Positions 47,789 to 60,238 of a stretch of DNA of 64,000 nucleotides are shown piece by piece (positions within the stretch are counted from its first letter, which is position 1; each line of letters opens with the position of its first letter). The notes under the pieces were generated by a model that saw nothing but the letters and a program-made list of their open reading frames with translations, was not told the origin of the DNA and searched no databases. This DNA is from Methylobacterium sp. SyP6R (GTDB lineage: Bacteria > Pseudomonadota > Alphaproteobacteria > Rhizobiales > Beijerinckiaceae), in NCBI RefSeq assembly GCF_019216885.1, contig NZ_JAAQRC020000001.1:5819501-5883500 (forward strand), given 5' to 3'. Position numbers and translations under genes: made by a program.

Positions 47789-48697
47789 TCAGAGCGCCGC
47801 CACCTCCGCTGCCAGGTCCGGCGCAATCGCCCGCGCCTCGGCCAGGAAGGCGGTAACGAGCGGGGTCATGGGATCGCGCTCGGGGACGACGAGGCCGATC
47901 ATGTGGCTGACGTCCGGATCGGTGATCGGCACCGCCCGCACCCGCTCGGTGAGCCGGAAGGTCTCGGCGAGCGCCGCCGGCATGATGCTCGCCCATTTGG
48001 CGGTGCGCACATGCGTCACGAGCACGATCATCGAGTTCGATTCGAGCAGCGGTGCCGGCTCGGCGCCGGCGGCGCGCAGGTGGCGGTCGATGATGCGGCG
48101 GTTCTGCATCGCGGGCGTCAGCAGGCAGAGCGGGATGCGGCCGACCTCGGCCCAGGTCACGCTCGCGCGTCCGCCATAGATCCCGTCGGCGGCGGTCAGC
48201 AGGCGGTAATGCTCGCGGTAGAGCGGCAGCGCCGTGACGCGCCCCAATGGCTCGTCCTCGATGTAGGTGAGGCCCGCATCGAGTTCGAGATTGGCGATCT
48301 GTCGGATGATCTCGTGCGAGGTCGCGGACTGCACCGAGAAGCGCACCGCCGGGTGGCGGGCGCGGAACGGCGTCGTGAGTGCGGCGACCATCGGGGTCGC
48401 GGTCGGCACCGCCGCCATCCGCAGCGTGCCCGAGAGGCCACGGCGCAGGGCCGCCACCTCCTGGCGCATGGCGCGGGCATCGCCGACGATGCGCCGGGCC
48501 CAGTCGAGCACCCGCTCGCCCTCCGGGGTGAATCCCTGGAAGCGCGAGCCGCGTTGCACGAGAAGCACACCCAGCCGCTCCTCGAGCTGCTTGACCCCCG
48601 CCGAGAGGGTCTGCTGCGACACCCCGCAGGCCTGGGCGGCGCGGCCGAAATGCTGCTCGCGGGCGAGCGCCAGGATGAACTCGAGACGGTCGATCAT
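47789..48697 (-). CDS. LysR-family transcriptional regulator, possible FdsR
   Basis: The product has 302 residues. The winged helix-turn-helix is at residues 1-60 (MIDRLEFILALAREQHFGRA, then QQTLSAGVKQLEERLG), followed by the periplasmic-binding-like effector domain. LysR regulators named FdsR control fdsGBACD in other bacteria and bind formate. Here the gene lies on the same strand as fds with only a chemoreceptor between, so FdsR is a fair guess. Against it, divergent orientation to fdsG is usual. ATG at 48697 is used. Confidence 0.88.
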   Translation of the reverse strand: MIDRLEFILALAREQHFGRAAQACGVSQQTLSAGVKQLEERLGVLLVQRGSRFQGFTPEGERVLDWARRIVGDARAMRQEVAALRRGLSGTLRMAAVPTATPMVAALTTPFRARHPAVRFSVQSATSHEIIRQIANLELDAGLTYIEDEPLGRVTALPLYREHYRLLTAADGIYGGRASVTWAEVGRIPLCLLTPAMQNRRIIDRHLRAAGAEPAPLLESNSMIVLVTHVRTAKWASIMPAALAETFRLTERVRAVPITDPDVSHMIGLVVPERDPMTPLVTAFLAEARAIAPDLAAEVAAL

Positions 48698-48997
48698 CGA
48701 AGGGTCAAGGTCACGTCCAGCGGCTCGAAACGGCCCTGCGAGGCCGAGCACGGTTTCGCGGAATCATTCGAGCATCAAGACGAATGTCCAGTGTCCACAG
48801 GCGAATTCGGAACGCCGATGCGACGCCAACGCCGTTGCGCTTGCGGCGGCATTGTGGTGAGAGACGCCTGACCGGGTCTCGGCCGGGTTCCGGCCGCAGG
48901 GCGGCGGGCCGGCATCCTACGACCGAGACAGGACGGCGCTCCCGACGCGCGGGCAGCCGTTGCCGGCACACAGCCTGTTGGGGAGCATCGAGGGCAG
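48698..48997. promoter_or_regulatory. Divergent promoter region between lysR and coxB
   Basis: A 300-bp region of normal GC content without a gene. It should hold the promoters of the cox operon (plus strand) and the LysR gene (minus strand). I saw no strong palindrome or consensus hexamers. Confidence 0.35.
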
Positions 48998-49870
48998 ATG
49001 GGGATGGCGAGGGCGCAAGGCCGGCGGTTGAGCCGGGGCTTCTGGGGAGGCGCAGCGGCGCTGGCGACGACCGGGTTCCTCGGCACCGCCACGGCCGTGT
49101 CGGCGGCGGGCATCGGCCAGCCGGTGCCGTGGCAGATGGACCTGCAGAAGCCCGTGACCGAGGTGGCGACGGAAATCTACAATTTCCACCACCTCCTGAA
49201 CTGGATCATGCTGGTCGTCGTCCTGTTCGTGCTCGCCCTGCTGATCGCGGTGGTGGTCAAGTTCAACGAGACGAAGAACCCGACCCCGTCGCGCACCACC
49301 CACAACACGATGCTCGAGGTCGCCTGGACGATCGTCCCGGTGCTGATCCTCGTGGCGATCGCGATCCCGTCGTTCCGGGTGCTGCGCACGCAGCTCTCCG
49401 ACCCGAAGGCCGACCTGATGGTCAAGGTCATCGGGCACGCCTGGTACTGGTCCTACGAGTACCCGGAGGCGGTCGGCGGCTTCAAGTTCGACGCCAACCT
49501 GCTCGAGGGCGAGGACCAGGTGAAGTCCGGCCAGCCCAAGATGCTCGCCACCGACAACGAGATGGTGGTGCCGGTGAACAAGATCGTGAAGATCCAGGTC
49601 ACCGCCGCCGACGTGATGCATTCCTGGGCGATGCCGTCCTTCGGCTTCAAGATCGACGCGATCCCCGGCCGCCTCAACCAGTTCTGGTTCAAGGCCGACC
49701 GCGAGGGCGTCTATCACGGCCAGTGCTCCGAGCTGTGCGGCCAGCGCCACGCCTACATGCCGATCACCGTGAAGGTGGTGAGCGAGCAGGCCTTCCAGGC
49801 CTGGACCGCCGAGGCCAAGACCAAGTTCGCCCGCACCGACGGCGGCGCCAAGTTTGCTGAAGCGAAGTAA
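48998..49870 (+). CDS. coxB: Cytochrome c oxidase subunit II
   Basis: The CuA-bearing subunit of the aa3-type terminal oxidase, taking electrons from cytochrome c. The product has 290 residues with a signal sequence (to ~36) and two membrane spans (~65-90, ~108-130). The periplasmic cupredoxin domain has the CuA ligands in CSELCGQRHAYMP, a preceding His in VMHSWAMP, and the Trp-rich WYWSYEYP electron-entry patch. It is followed by coxA after 106 bp that includes a GC-rich hairpin (near 49903-49930). Confidence 0.95.
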   Translation: MGMARAQGRRLSRGFWGGAAALATTGFLGTATAVSAAGIGQPVPWQMDLQKPVTEVATEIYNFHHLLNWIMLVVVLFVLALLIAVVVKFNETKNPTPSRTTHNTMLEVAWTIVPVLILVAIAIPSFRVLRTQLSDPKADLMVKVIGHAWYWSYEYPEAVGGFKFDANLLEGEDQVKSGQPKMLATDNEMVVPVNKIVKIQVTAADVMHSWAMPSFGFKIDAIPGRLNQFWFKADREGVYHGQCSELCGQRHAYMPITVKVVSEQAFQAWTAEAKTKFARTDGGAKFAEAK

Positions 49871-49901
49871 TCCGCTTCGCGAACGCCGACTGATTTCATG
49901 A

Positions 49902-51605
<1,704 letters not shown>

Positions 51606-51616
51606 CCGATCCGAGA

Positions 51617-51640
51617 GGGGGCCGCCCGAGCGCGGCCCCC
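51617..51640 (+). terminator. Hairpin after coxA
   Basis: GGGGGCCGC at 51617-51625 pairs with GCGGCCCCC at 51632-51640 around CCGAGC, 12 bp after the coxA stop. The tail is GCTCTTCCCC with few T's, so termination would be partial. This can make coxBA messages more abundant than those of the assembly genes downstream. Confidence 0.5.
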
Positions 51641-51717
51641 GCTCTTCCCCCGAGCGCCTGGCGGGCGTTCCGGCGAGGAGCGCGACACTCAACCCTCGCA
51701 CGCGAAACCTTCCCACG

Positions 51718-52686
51718 ATGGCCGCGACACCCAGCATGACCACCCTGTCGAACAGCGCGATCTCCGACCGTCCCTTCGTCGAGGCGAACAGCTCCGGCGG
51801 CGAGGTCGCGGATTACTTCGCGCTCCTGAAGCCCCGGGTGATGGCGCTGGTGATCTTCACCGCCCTCGTCGGCATGACGGTGACGCCGTCGCACGTGAAC
51901 CCGGTGATCGGGGCGATCTCGCTCCTGATGATCGCCGTCGGGGCCGGCGCCTCGGGCTGCCTCAACATGTGGTGGGACGCCGACATCGACGCGGTGATGA
52001 CCCGCACCCGCACCCGGCCGATCCCGGCCGGGCGGATCCAGCCGGGCGAGGCTTTGTCCTTCGGGCTCACCCTCTCGGTCGGCTCGGTGCTGGTGCTGGG
52101 CTTGGCGGCGAACTGGCTGTCGGCGGGGCTCCTCGCCTTCACCATCGTGTTCTACGCCGTGGTCTACTCGATGTGGCTGAAGCGCTCGACGGCGCAGAAC
52201 ATCGTGATCGGCGGTGCCGCCGGTGCGCTCCCGCCGATGATCGGCCAGGCCGTGGTCACCGGGTCGATCGGGATCGAGGGCACGGTCCTGTTCCTGATCA
52301 TCTTCATCTGGACCCCGCCGCATTTCTGGGCGCTGGCGCTGGTCAAGGCCGGCGAATACGCCCGCGCCGGCATCCCGATGATGCCGAACACCGCCGGGCC
52401 GGATTCCACCCGCCGCCAGATCCTCGCCTATTCGGTGCTGCTGGCCCCGCTCGGCCTCGCCCCGGTCTTCCTCGGCTTCGGCGGCCTGATCTACGGCGTC
52501 GTCGGCCTCGTCGGTGGGCTGGCCATGGTGGCGCTCAGCGTCCAGGTGCTGCGCCGGCGCGAGGGCGAGGCGGCCAACAAGGCGGCGATGAGCCTGTTCG
52601 GCTTCTCGATCCTCTACCTGTTCCTGCTCTTCTCCGCCCTGCTGGCGGAACAGGGCCTCGGGCTGTTCCGGCCGGTCTTCGGCTGA
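51718..52686 (+). CDS. ctaB: Protoheme IX farnesyltransferase (haem O synthase)
   Basis: Adds the farnesyl tail to haem b, giving haem O for the oxidase. The product has 322 residues and nine predicted membrane spans after a short N-terminal soluble part. The prenyltransferase Asp-rich motif is in [20 protein letters not shown], and the family block [20 protein letters not shown] is intact. It lies between coxA and the ctaG group, as in other Rhizobiales cox operons. Confidence 0.94.
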   Translation: MAATPSMTTLSNSAISDRPFVEANSSGGEVADYFALLKPRVMALVIFTALVGMTVTPSHVNPVIGAISLLMIAVGAGASGCLNMWWDADIDAVMTRTRTRPIPAGRIQPGEALSFGLTLSVGSVLVLGLAANWLSAGLLAFTIVFYAVVYSMWLKRSTAQNIVIGGAAGALPPMIGQAVVTGSIGIEGTVLFLIIFIWTPPHFWALALVKAGEYARAGIPMMPNTAGPDSTRRQILAYSVLLAPLGLAPVFLGFGGLIYGVVGLVGGLAMVALSVQVLRRREGEAANKAAMSLFGFSILYLFLLFSALLAEQGLGLFRPVFG

Positions 52687-52712
52687 AGCGCCCTCCCCTC
52701 GGTGACGCAGTG

Positions 52713-52868
52713 ATGAGTCCGGTGCCCCAGCAACTCACCCCCGACGAGGTCCAGCGCCGGCGCAAGCGCTCCATCGCGATCGCGATGGTGCTCGCCGCCC
52801 TGGTCCTGATCTTCTACGTGCTGACGATCGCTAAGCTCGGCCCCCAGGTCCTCAACCGGCCGCTGTGA
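52713..52868 (+). CDS. CoxF-like small single-span protein
   Basis: The product has only 51 residues. A basic, hydrophilic N-terminus (TPDEVQRRRKRSIAIA) leads into one membrane helix (MVLAALVLIFYVLTIAKLG), and the protein ends QVLNRPL. Position and pattern match the small CoxF-type proteins found between ctaB and ctaG in alphaproteobacteria. The function is uncertain, perhaps in assembly. It starts 26 bp after ctaB and ends 22 bp before ctaG. Confidence 0.8.
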   Translation: MSPVPQQLTPDEVQRRRKRSIAIAMVLAALVLIFYVLTIAKLGPQVLNRPL

Positions 52869-52890
52869 CGATCCGCGAGGCGATGCCGTC

Positions 52891-53484
52891 ATGACCGATC
52901 CGCGTCATCAGATGCAGAAGAAGGCCCGCACCACGGCGCTCGCCTGCCTCGGGCTGGTGGTCGGGATGACGGCGCTCGCCTTCGCCTTCGTCCCGCTCTA
53001 CGACCTGTTCTGCAAGGCGACCGGCTATGACGGCACGCCGCTCCGGGGCGCTGCCGCCAGCGGCCCGGCGAGCCAGGACACGATGGTGGTGCATTTCGAC
53101 ACCAACGTCGCGCCCGGCCTCCCCTGGCGCTTCGTGGCGGAGACGCCGCAGGTCGAGGCCCGGCTCGGCGCGACCCAGACGGTGTTCTTCCGCGTCACCA
53201 ATGCCGGCACCACGCCGAGCACCGGCATCGCCACCTTCAACCTCCAGCCCGGGCTGACCGGCGGCTACTTCGTCAAGGTGCAGTGCTTCTGCTTCAACGA
53301 GCAGACGCTCCAGCCCGGCGAGACCATGGACTTCCCGGTGGTGTTCTACGTCGAGCCCGGCATCAAGGCCGATTCGAACACCCGCGACCTCACCGAGATG
53401 ACCCTGTCCTACACCTATTTCGCGTCGAAGAACGGCCAGCCGCAGGCCGCCCTCGCGACGCCGGGGGGGACCAAGCCCAATTGA
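52891..53484 (+). CDS. ctaG: Cytochrome c oxidase assembly protein (Cox11/CtaG)
   Basis: Delivers copper to the CuB site of subunit I. The product has 197 residues with one N-terminal membrane anchor (~15-35, ALACLGLVVGMTALAFAFVP) and a periplasmic Ig-like domain. The copper-binding CFCF motif is in VKVQCFCFNEQTLQPGE. The preceding VPLYDLFCKATGYDGT contains the third conserved Cys. It is part of the cox operon, followed 177 bp on by coxC. Confidence 0.95.
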   Translation: MTDPRHQMQKKARTTALACLGLVVGMTALAFAFVPLYDLFCKATGYDGTPLRGAAASGPASQDTMVVHFDTNVAPGLPWRFVAETPQVEARLGATQTVFFRVTNAGTTPSTGIATFNLQPGLTGGYFVKVQCFCFNEQTLQPGETMDFPVVFYVEPGIKADSNTRDLTEMTLSYTYFASKNGQPQAALATPGGTKPN

Positions 53485-53661
53485 CGGGATGGGACAATTG
53501 ACGAGGTGACAAATCCGCCGGGGCGGCATTAAAGCGTGACCGTGGACAGCCGTGGGCGGGGGACGCCGCGGCGCCGGGGGAACGAGCCGCCTCCCGAACA
53601 CCAAGATCCACGGCCGGCGCGGGGCGCGACCGGTTCGAGACCAGGCAGGAGACCCGACACG

Positions 53662-54522
53662 ATGGCCGAGGCGCACGGGAAGCACCACGACTACCACCTC
53701 GTCAATCCGAGCCCGTGGCCGCTCATCGGCTCGATGAGCGGCTTCACGATGACGACGGGCGCCGTCCTGTGGATGAAGAGCCTGACCGTCGCCAACATGG
53801 CGCTCGGCCCCTACGTCTTCTTCGCCGGCCTGCTCGGCGTGCTCTACACCATGCTCAGCTGGTGGCGGGACGTCACGCACGAGGCCAATACCGGGGATCA
53901 TACCCGCGTGGTGCAGCTGTCGCACCGCTACGGCATGATCATGTTCATCGCCTCCGAGGTGATGTTCTTCGTCGCCTGGTTCTGGGCCTATTTCGAGGCG
54001 GCGCTCTACACCGCCGATCCGATCCAGGCCTCGCGGGTCGAGTTCACCGGGGGCCTGTGGCCGCCGAAGGGCGTCGAGGCCTTCGACCCCTGGCACCTGC
54101 CGCTGCTCAACACCCTGATCCTGCTGACCTCGGGCACCACGATCACCTGGGCCCACCACGCTCTCCTGCACAACGACCGCAAGGGGATGAAGTACGGCCT
54201 GTGGCTGACCATCGCCCTCGGCGTGCTGTTCTCCTTCGTCCAGGCCTACGAGTACGGCCACGCCCATTTCGGCTTCTCGGGCAGCATCTACTCGGCCACG
54301 TTCTTCATGGCGACCGGCTTCCACGGCGCCCACGTCATCATCGGCACGATCTTCCTCGCGATCTGCCTGTACCGGGCCTATCTCGGCCAGTTCACCCAGA
54401 AGCAGCACCTCGGCTTCGAGTTCGCCGCCTGGTACTGGCACTTCGTCGACGTGGTGTGGCTGTTCCTGTTCGCCGCGATCTACGTCTGGGGCTCGGGCGT
54501 CGGCCACGCTGCGGCGCACTGA
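53662..54522 (+). CDS. coxC: Cytochrome c oxidase subunit III
   Basis: The product has 286 residues with seven membrane spans. Family marks are HLVNPSPWPLIGSMSGF at the N-terminus, WWRDVTHEANTGDHTRVVQL, SEVMFFVAWFWAYFEAALYT and the C-terminal WYWHFVDVVWLFLFAAIYVW. ATG at 53662 is used, giving MAEAHGKHHDYH. The 177 bp between ctaG and this gene carry no gene. It is the last core subunit gene of the operon and is closely followed by a strong intrinsic terminator. Confidence 0.96.
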   Translation: MAEAHGKHHDYHLVNPSPWPLIGSMSGFTMTTGAVLWMKSLTVANMALGPYVFFAGLLGVLYTMLSWWRDVTHEANTGDHTRVVQLSHRYGMIMFIASEVMFFVAWFWAYFEAALYTADPIQASRVEFTGGLWPPKGVEAFDPWHLPLLNTLILLTSGTTITWAHHALLHNDRKGMKYGLWLTIALGVLFSFVQAYEYGHAHFGFSGSIYSATFFMATGFHGAHVIIGTIFLAICLYRAYLGQFTQKQHLGFEFAAWYWHFVDVVWLFLFAAIYVWGSGVGHAAAH

Positions 54523-54550
54523 CGGCCTCCGGCTGCACCAGGATCATGAG

Positions 54551-54577
54551 AGGGCGGCGCAAGCCGCCCTTTTTCTT
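54551..54577 (+). terminator. Rho-independent terminator after coxC
   Basis: AGGGCGGC at 54551-54558 pairs with GCCGCCCT at 54563-54570 around a GCAA tetraloop, and the stem is followed by TTTTCTT. This is the best canonical intrinsic terminator in the window, 29 bp after the coxC stop. Confidence 0.88.
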
Positions 54578-54634
54578 ATGGTGCGCGACTCCCAGATCGG
54601 GACCATCGCGCGTAATCGCTCAGGAGCCAGGCCC

Positions 54635-55003
54635 ATGGAGCACAACCGCACCGTCGACTCACCGGCGACCGTGGGCCTGCGCGGGCGCTGCCCGCGCTGC
54701 GGCGAGGGGCATCTGTTCAAGGGCTTCCTCAGCTTCCGCCCGTCCTGCGAGGTCTGCGGGCTCGATTACCGCTTCATCGATTCCGCCGACGGCCCGGCCT
54801 TCTTCGTCATGTCGATCGTCGGCATCGTGGTGGTGGCGCTCGCCATGTGGGTGGAGTTCGCCTACGAGCCGCCGATGTGGGTCCATGCCCTGCTCTGGGC
54901 GCCGCTCTCGATCGTGCTGAGCCTGATCCTGGTCCGCCCGCTCAAGGGCATGATGGCGGCGCTGCAATATGCCAACAAGGCCGCCCAGGGCCGCTTCCGG
55001 TGA
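54635..55003 (+). CDS. DUF983 membrane protein
   Basis: The product has 122 residues. The N-terminal zinc-ribbon-like half has two CxxC pairs (RGRCPRCGEGHLF and SCEVCGLDY), followed by two membrane helices (about 58-80, 85-105). DUF983 proteins are regular neighbours of cox genes and SURF1 in alphaproteobacteria and are thought to help oxidase assembly. CAGGAG lies 9 bp before ATG 54635. Its last codons overlap the surf1 start (GTGA). Confidence 0.9.
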   Translation: MEHNRTVDSPATVGLRGRCPRCGEGHLFKGFLSFRPSCEVCGLDYRFIDSADGPAFFVMSIVGIVVVALAMWVEFAYEPPMWVHALLWAPLSIVLSLILVRPLKGMMAALQYANKAAQGRFR

Positions 55004-55800
55004 GCGCCTTGAGCCCGGCGGAGCGGCGCGCGGCCTTGCGCGACCTCGTCGCTCCCGCCCTCGCGAGCCTGGTGTGCTTCTGCATCCTGATCGGCCTCGG
55101 GGTCTGGCAGCTCGAGCGCAAGGCCTGGAAGGAGGCGCTGATCGACCGGATCGTCGCCCGCTCGCGCATCGAGCCGCCGGCGGCGCTTCCGGCCTTCGAC
55201 CGGTTCGATCCGGCCCGGGACGAGTTCGAGCGGGTGCGCGCCAGCGGCCGTCTCCTCAACGACAAGGAGACGCTGGTCCACGGCCTCGCCCCCGGCGACA
55301 CGCCCGGCCGGGCGCTCCAGGGCTATTACGTGATCACCCCGCTGCGCCTCGACGACGGCCGCACGGTCTTGGTCAATCGCGGCTTCGTTCCGACCGAGCT
55401 GAAGGACGTCGCCCGCCGCGCCGCCGGCCAGGTCGAGGGCGAGACCACGATCACCGGAATGCTGCGCCAGAGCGAGGCGCGGGGGATGTTCGTGCCGGCG
55501 CCGAACCCGCAGACCGGCGAGTGGTTCAACCGCGACGTTCCGGGCATCGCCGCCGCCAAGGGGCTGACGGGCGTCGCCCCCTACCTGATCGAGGCCGACG
55601 CGACGCCCAATCCCGGCGGCTGGCCGAAGGGCGGGCAGCTCCGGGTCGACCTGCCGAACAACCACCTGCAATACGCCTTCACCTGGTTCGGCCTCGCGCT
55701 CTGCCTCGTCGGGGTGTTCGCGGCCTTCGCGCTCCGGCGCCTGCGGCCGGAGCCTGTGGAGGGTGCCGCGCCGTCAACAGCCACCCCGCCGCGTCCTTAA
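55000..55800 (+). CDS. SURF1-family oxidase assembly protein
   Basis: The product has 266 residues from a GTG overlapping the DUF983 stop. Two membrane helices flank a periplasmic domain (~22-42 and ~225-245). The SURF1 blocks are GLGVWQLERKAWKEALI, then LQGYYVITPLRLDDGRTVLV with NRGFVP, and the C-terminal PNNHLQYAFTWFGLALCLVG. It supports haem a3 insertion into subunit I. Confidence 0.94.
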   Translation: MSALSPAERRAALRDLVAPALASLVCFCILIGLGVWQLERKAWKEALIDRIVARSRIEPPAALPAFDRFDPARDEFERVRASGRLLNDKETLVHGLAPGDTPGRALQGYYVITPLRLDDGRTVLVNRGFVPTELKDVARRAAGQVEGETTITGMLRQSEARGMFVPAPNPQTGEWFNRDVPGIAAAKGLTGVAPYLIEADATPNPGGWPKGGQLRVDLPNNHLQYAFTWFGLALCLVGVFAAFALRRLRPEPVEGAAPSTATPPRP

Positions 55801-55890
55801 AACAGCCGCGTTGTCCAGGCTCGGTTCATCCCGCCAGGCGCTTGTCTCGCCGGGTCTCTCCCACGGGCGCCCCCGGCCCTCCGGTCATCG

Positions 55891-58896
<3,006 letters not shown>

Positions 58897-58911
58897 CCCG
58901 AACCAAACAGG

Positions 58912-59955
58912 ATGAATCCCGTGCGTGACAGCCTGACGGCGCGCCCGCGCCTCTTTCCGCTCGTGCTCGCCGCGACGCTCGCGGCCTCCCCCGCATACGC
59001 CGAGTACCGCACCAAGGACGTGCCGGCGGTGACGAGCCTCGATCCGGCGGGACTCGCACCGAACACCATCGCGGTCACCGATCACCGCGACAATCCGGCG
59101 AGCCCGGAGAGCGGGCTGGTACCCTTCACGGAGTGGGGCAAGCGCAGCCCAGCCCAGAAGGCCCTGCTCGCGCCCTATCCCGCTTACGTCGAGCCCGACT
59201 ACGTCCAGACGGTGAACGGGGTGGCCAAGCCCCGGCACGAGGCGCTGAAGGTCTATGTCGCCGAGGCGCGGTTCATCGTGCCGCGGGCGGCCGACCGCAT
59301 CGACCTGAAGCGCTTCGCCACGATCCCGTTCCTGTCGCGGATGGACCCGGCGATCAAGCACAAGACCCTCAACCCGGCCGACGCGACCCCGACCAAGGAC
59401 CCCGCCGCCGCCTTCGCCCGCCGGCCCGACCGGCCGTGGTGCGAGGCCCCCGACACCACCTGCATCGAGTCGCGCTACGACCTCGAGGGCAAGCTGCCGC
59501 TCGGGGTCAAGCTCGCCAACAAGCTGGAGGACGGGTCTAAGAAGATCGCCGAATACGTCTCGTTCCAGAGCGAGTTGCGGGTGCTGCCGCCCGACGAGGC
59601 GGGGAAGCTCGTCCAGCTCACCAAAATCGAGGCGCCGGTGGCCGGCGCGATGGAGCAGAACATCTTCTGGGTCAACCAGATCCTGCGCTTCGGCAAGTTC
59701 CTGGCGGTGATGCAGCCGGTGGCGGGCGAGCCGGACAAGACGGTGGTCACCGCCTACATGACGCTCGGCATCAAGGCCGACGTGCTCGACCGCAAGAAGG
59801 AATACGAGCGCGTCCCGGTCCTGCGCAACCTGCTGCCGGCCCAGGTGCTGATGGGCAATTCCTCGTTCAACACCGGCACCTCGATCAGCGCCGGCCTGCC
59901 GACCTATGCGCGCAACCGCATCGCGGCCTTCGCGGATGCGCTGGCGAAGGAGTGA
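58912..59955 (+). CDS. Exported protein of unknown function beside the penicillin-binding protein
   Basis: The product has 347 residues with a signal peptide (LFPLVLAATLAASPAYA). The mature protein has no domain I can name. Visible features are a conserved-looking block AEARFIVPRAADRIDLKRFA, one Cys pair (PWCEAPDTTCIES), and the C-terminal MGNSSFNTGTSISAGLPTYA. It starts 15 bp after the PBP stop, so it is likely co-transcribed and periplasmic, perhaps an accessory of that PBP. ATG at 58912 (MNPV) has no strong ribosome-binding site; a GTG 9 bp on is also possible. Confidence 0.78.
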   Translation: MNPVRDSLTARPRLFPLVLAATLAASPAYAEYRTKDVPAVTSLDPAGLAPNTIAVTDHRDNPASPESGLVPFTEWGKRSPAQKALLAPYPAYVEPDYVQTVNGVAKPRHEALKVYVAEARFIVPRAADRIDLKRFATIPFLSRMDPAIKHKTLNPADATPTKDPAAAFARRPDRPWCEAPDTTCIESRYDLEGKLPLGVKLANKLEDGSKKIAEYVSFQSELRVLPPDEAGKLVQLTKIEAPVAGAMEQNIFWVNQILRFGKFLAVMQPVAGEPDKTVVTAYMTLGIKADVLDRKKEYERVPVLRNLLPAQVLMGNSSFNTGTSISAGLPTYARNRIAAFADALAKE

Positions 59956-60015
59956 ATATCGGTTACAACAGGTTCATCTGCCAAGAATAACCGACGCAAA
60001 TCTCCTACCAACGAC

Positions 60016-60134
60016 CCCATCCTGAGGCGTCAGTCGATCGAAGATCGACTGACCTCGAAGGAGATCTCCAGATATCCCTGAGATTTCTGGAGCCCTCCTT
60101 CGAGGCTCCCTTCGGTCGCACCTCAGGATGAGGT
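60016..60134. repeat. Dispersed palindromic repeat, copy 2
   Basis: The same element as at 22674-22812 and 62179-62301, here 119 bp. It contains CCATCCTGAGGC at the left, a hairpin CAGTCGATC-GAA-GATCGACTG at 60031-60051, and the core CCTCGAAGGAG...CTCCTTCGAGG with two stem mismatches. The closing end is ACCTCAGGATGAGGT. It fills most of the 283-bp gap between the exported-protein gene and the flavin monooxygenase, which converge here. Confidence 0.85.
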
Positions 60135-60238
60135 GAGAGGGTGGCACGCGCTGATTCCCCGCGCGACCGTCTTTACGCAGCCAACAGGCTTTGGAGCGAA
60201 GGCCGGCGAGTATCCCGCGCCCGCCTCCCGGAAGCGCC

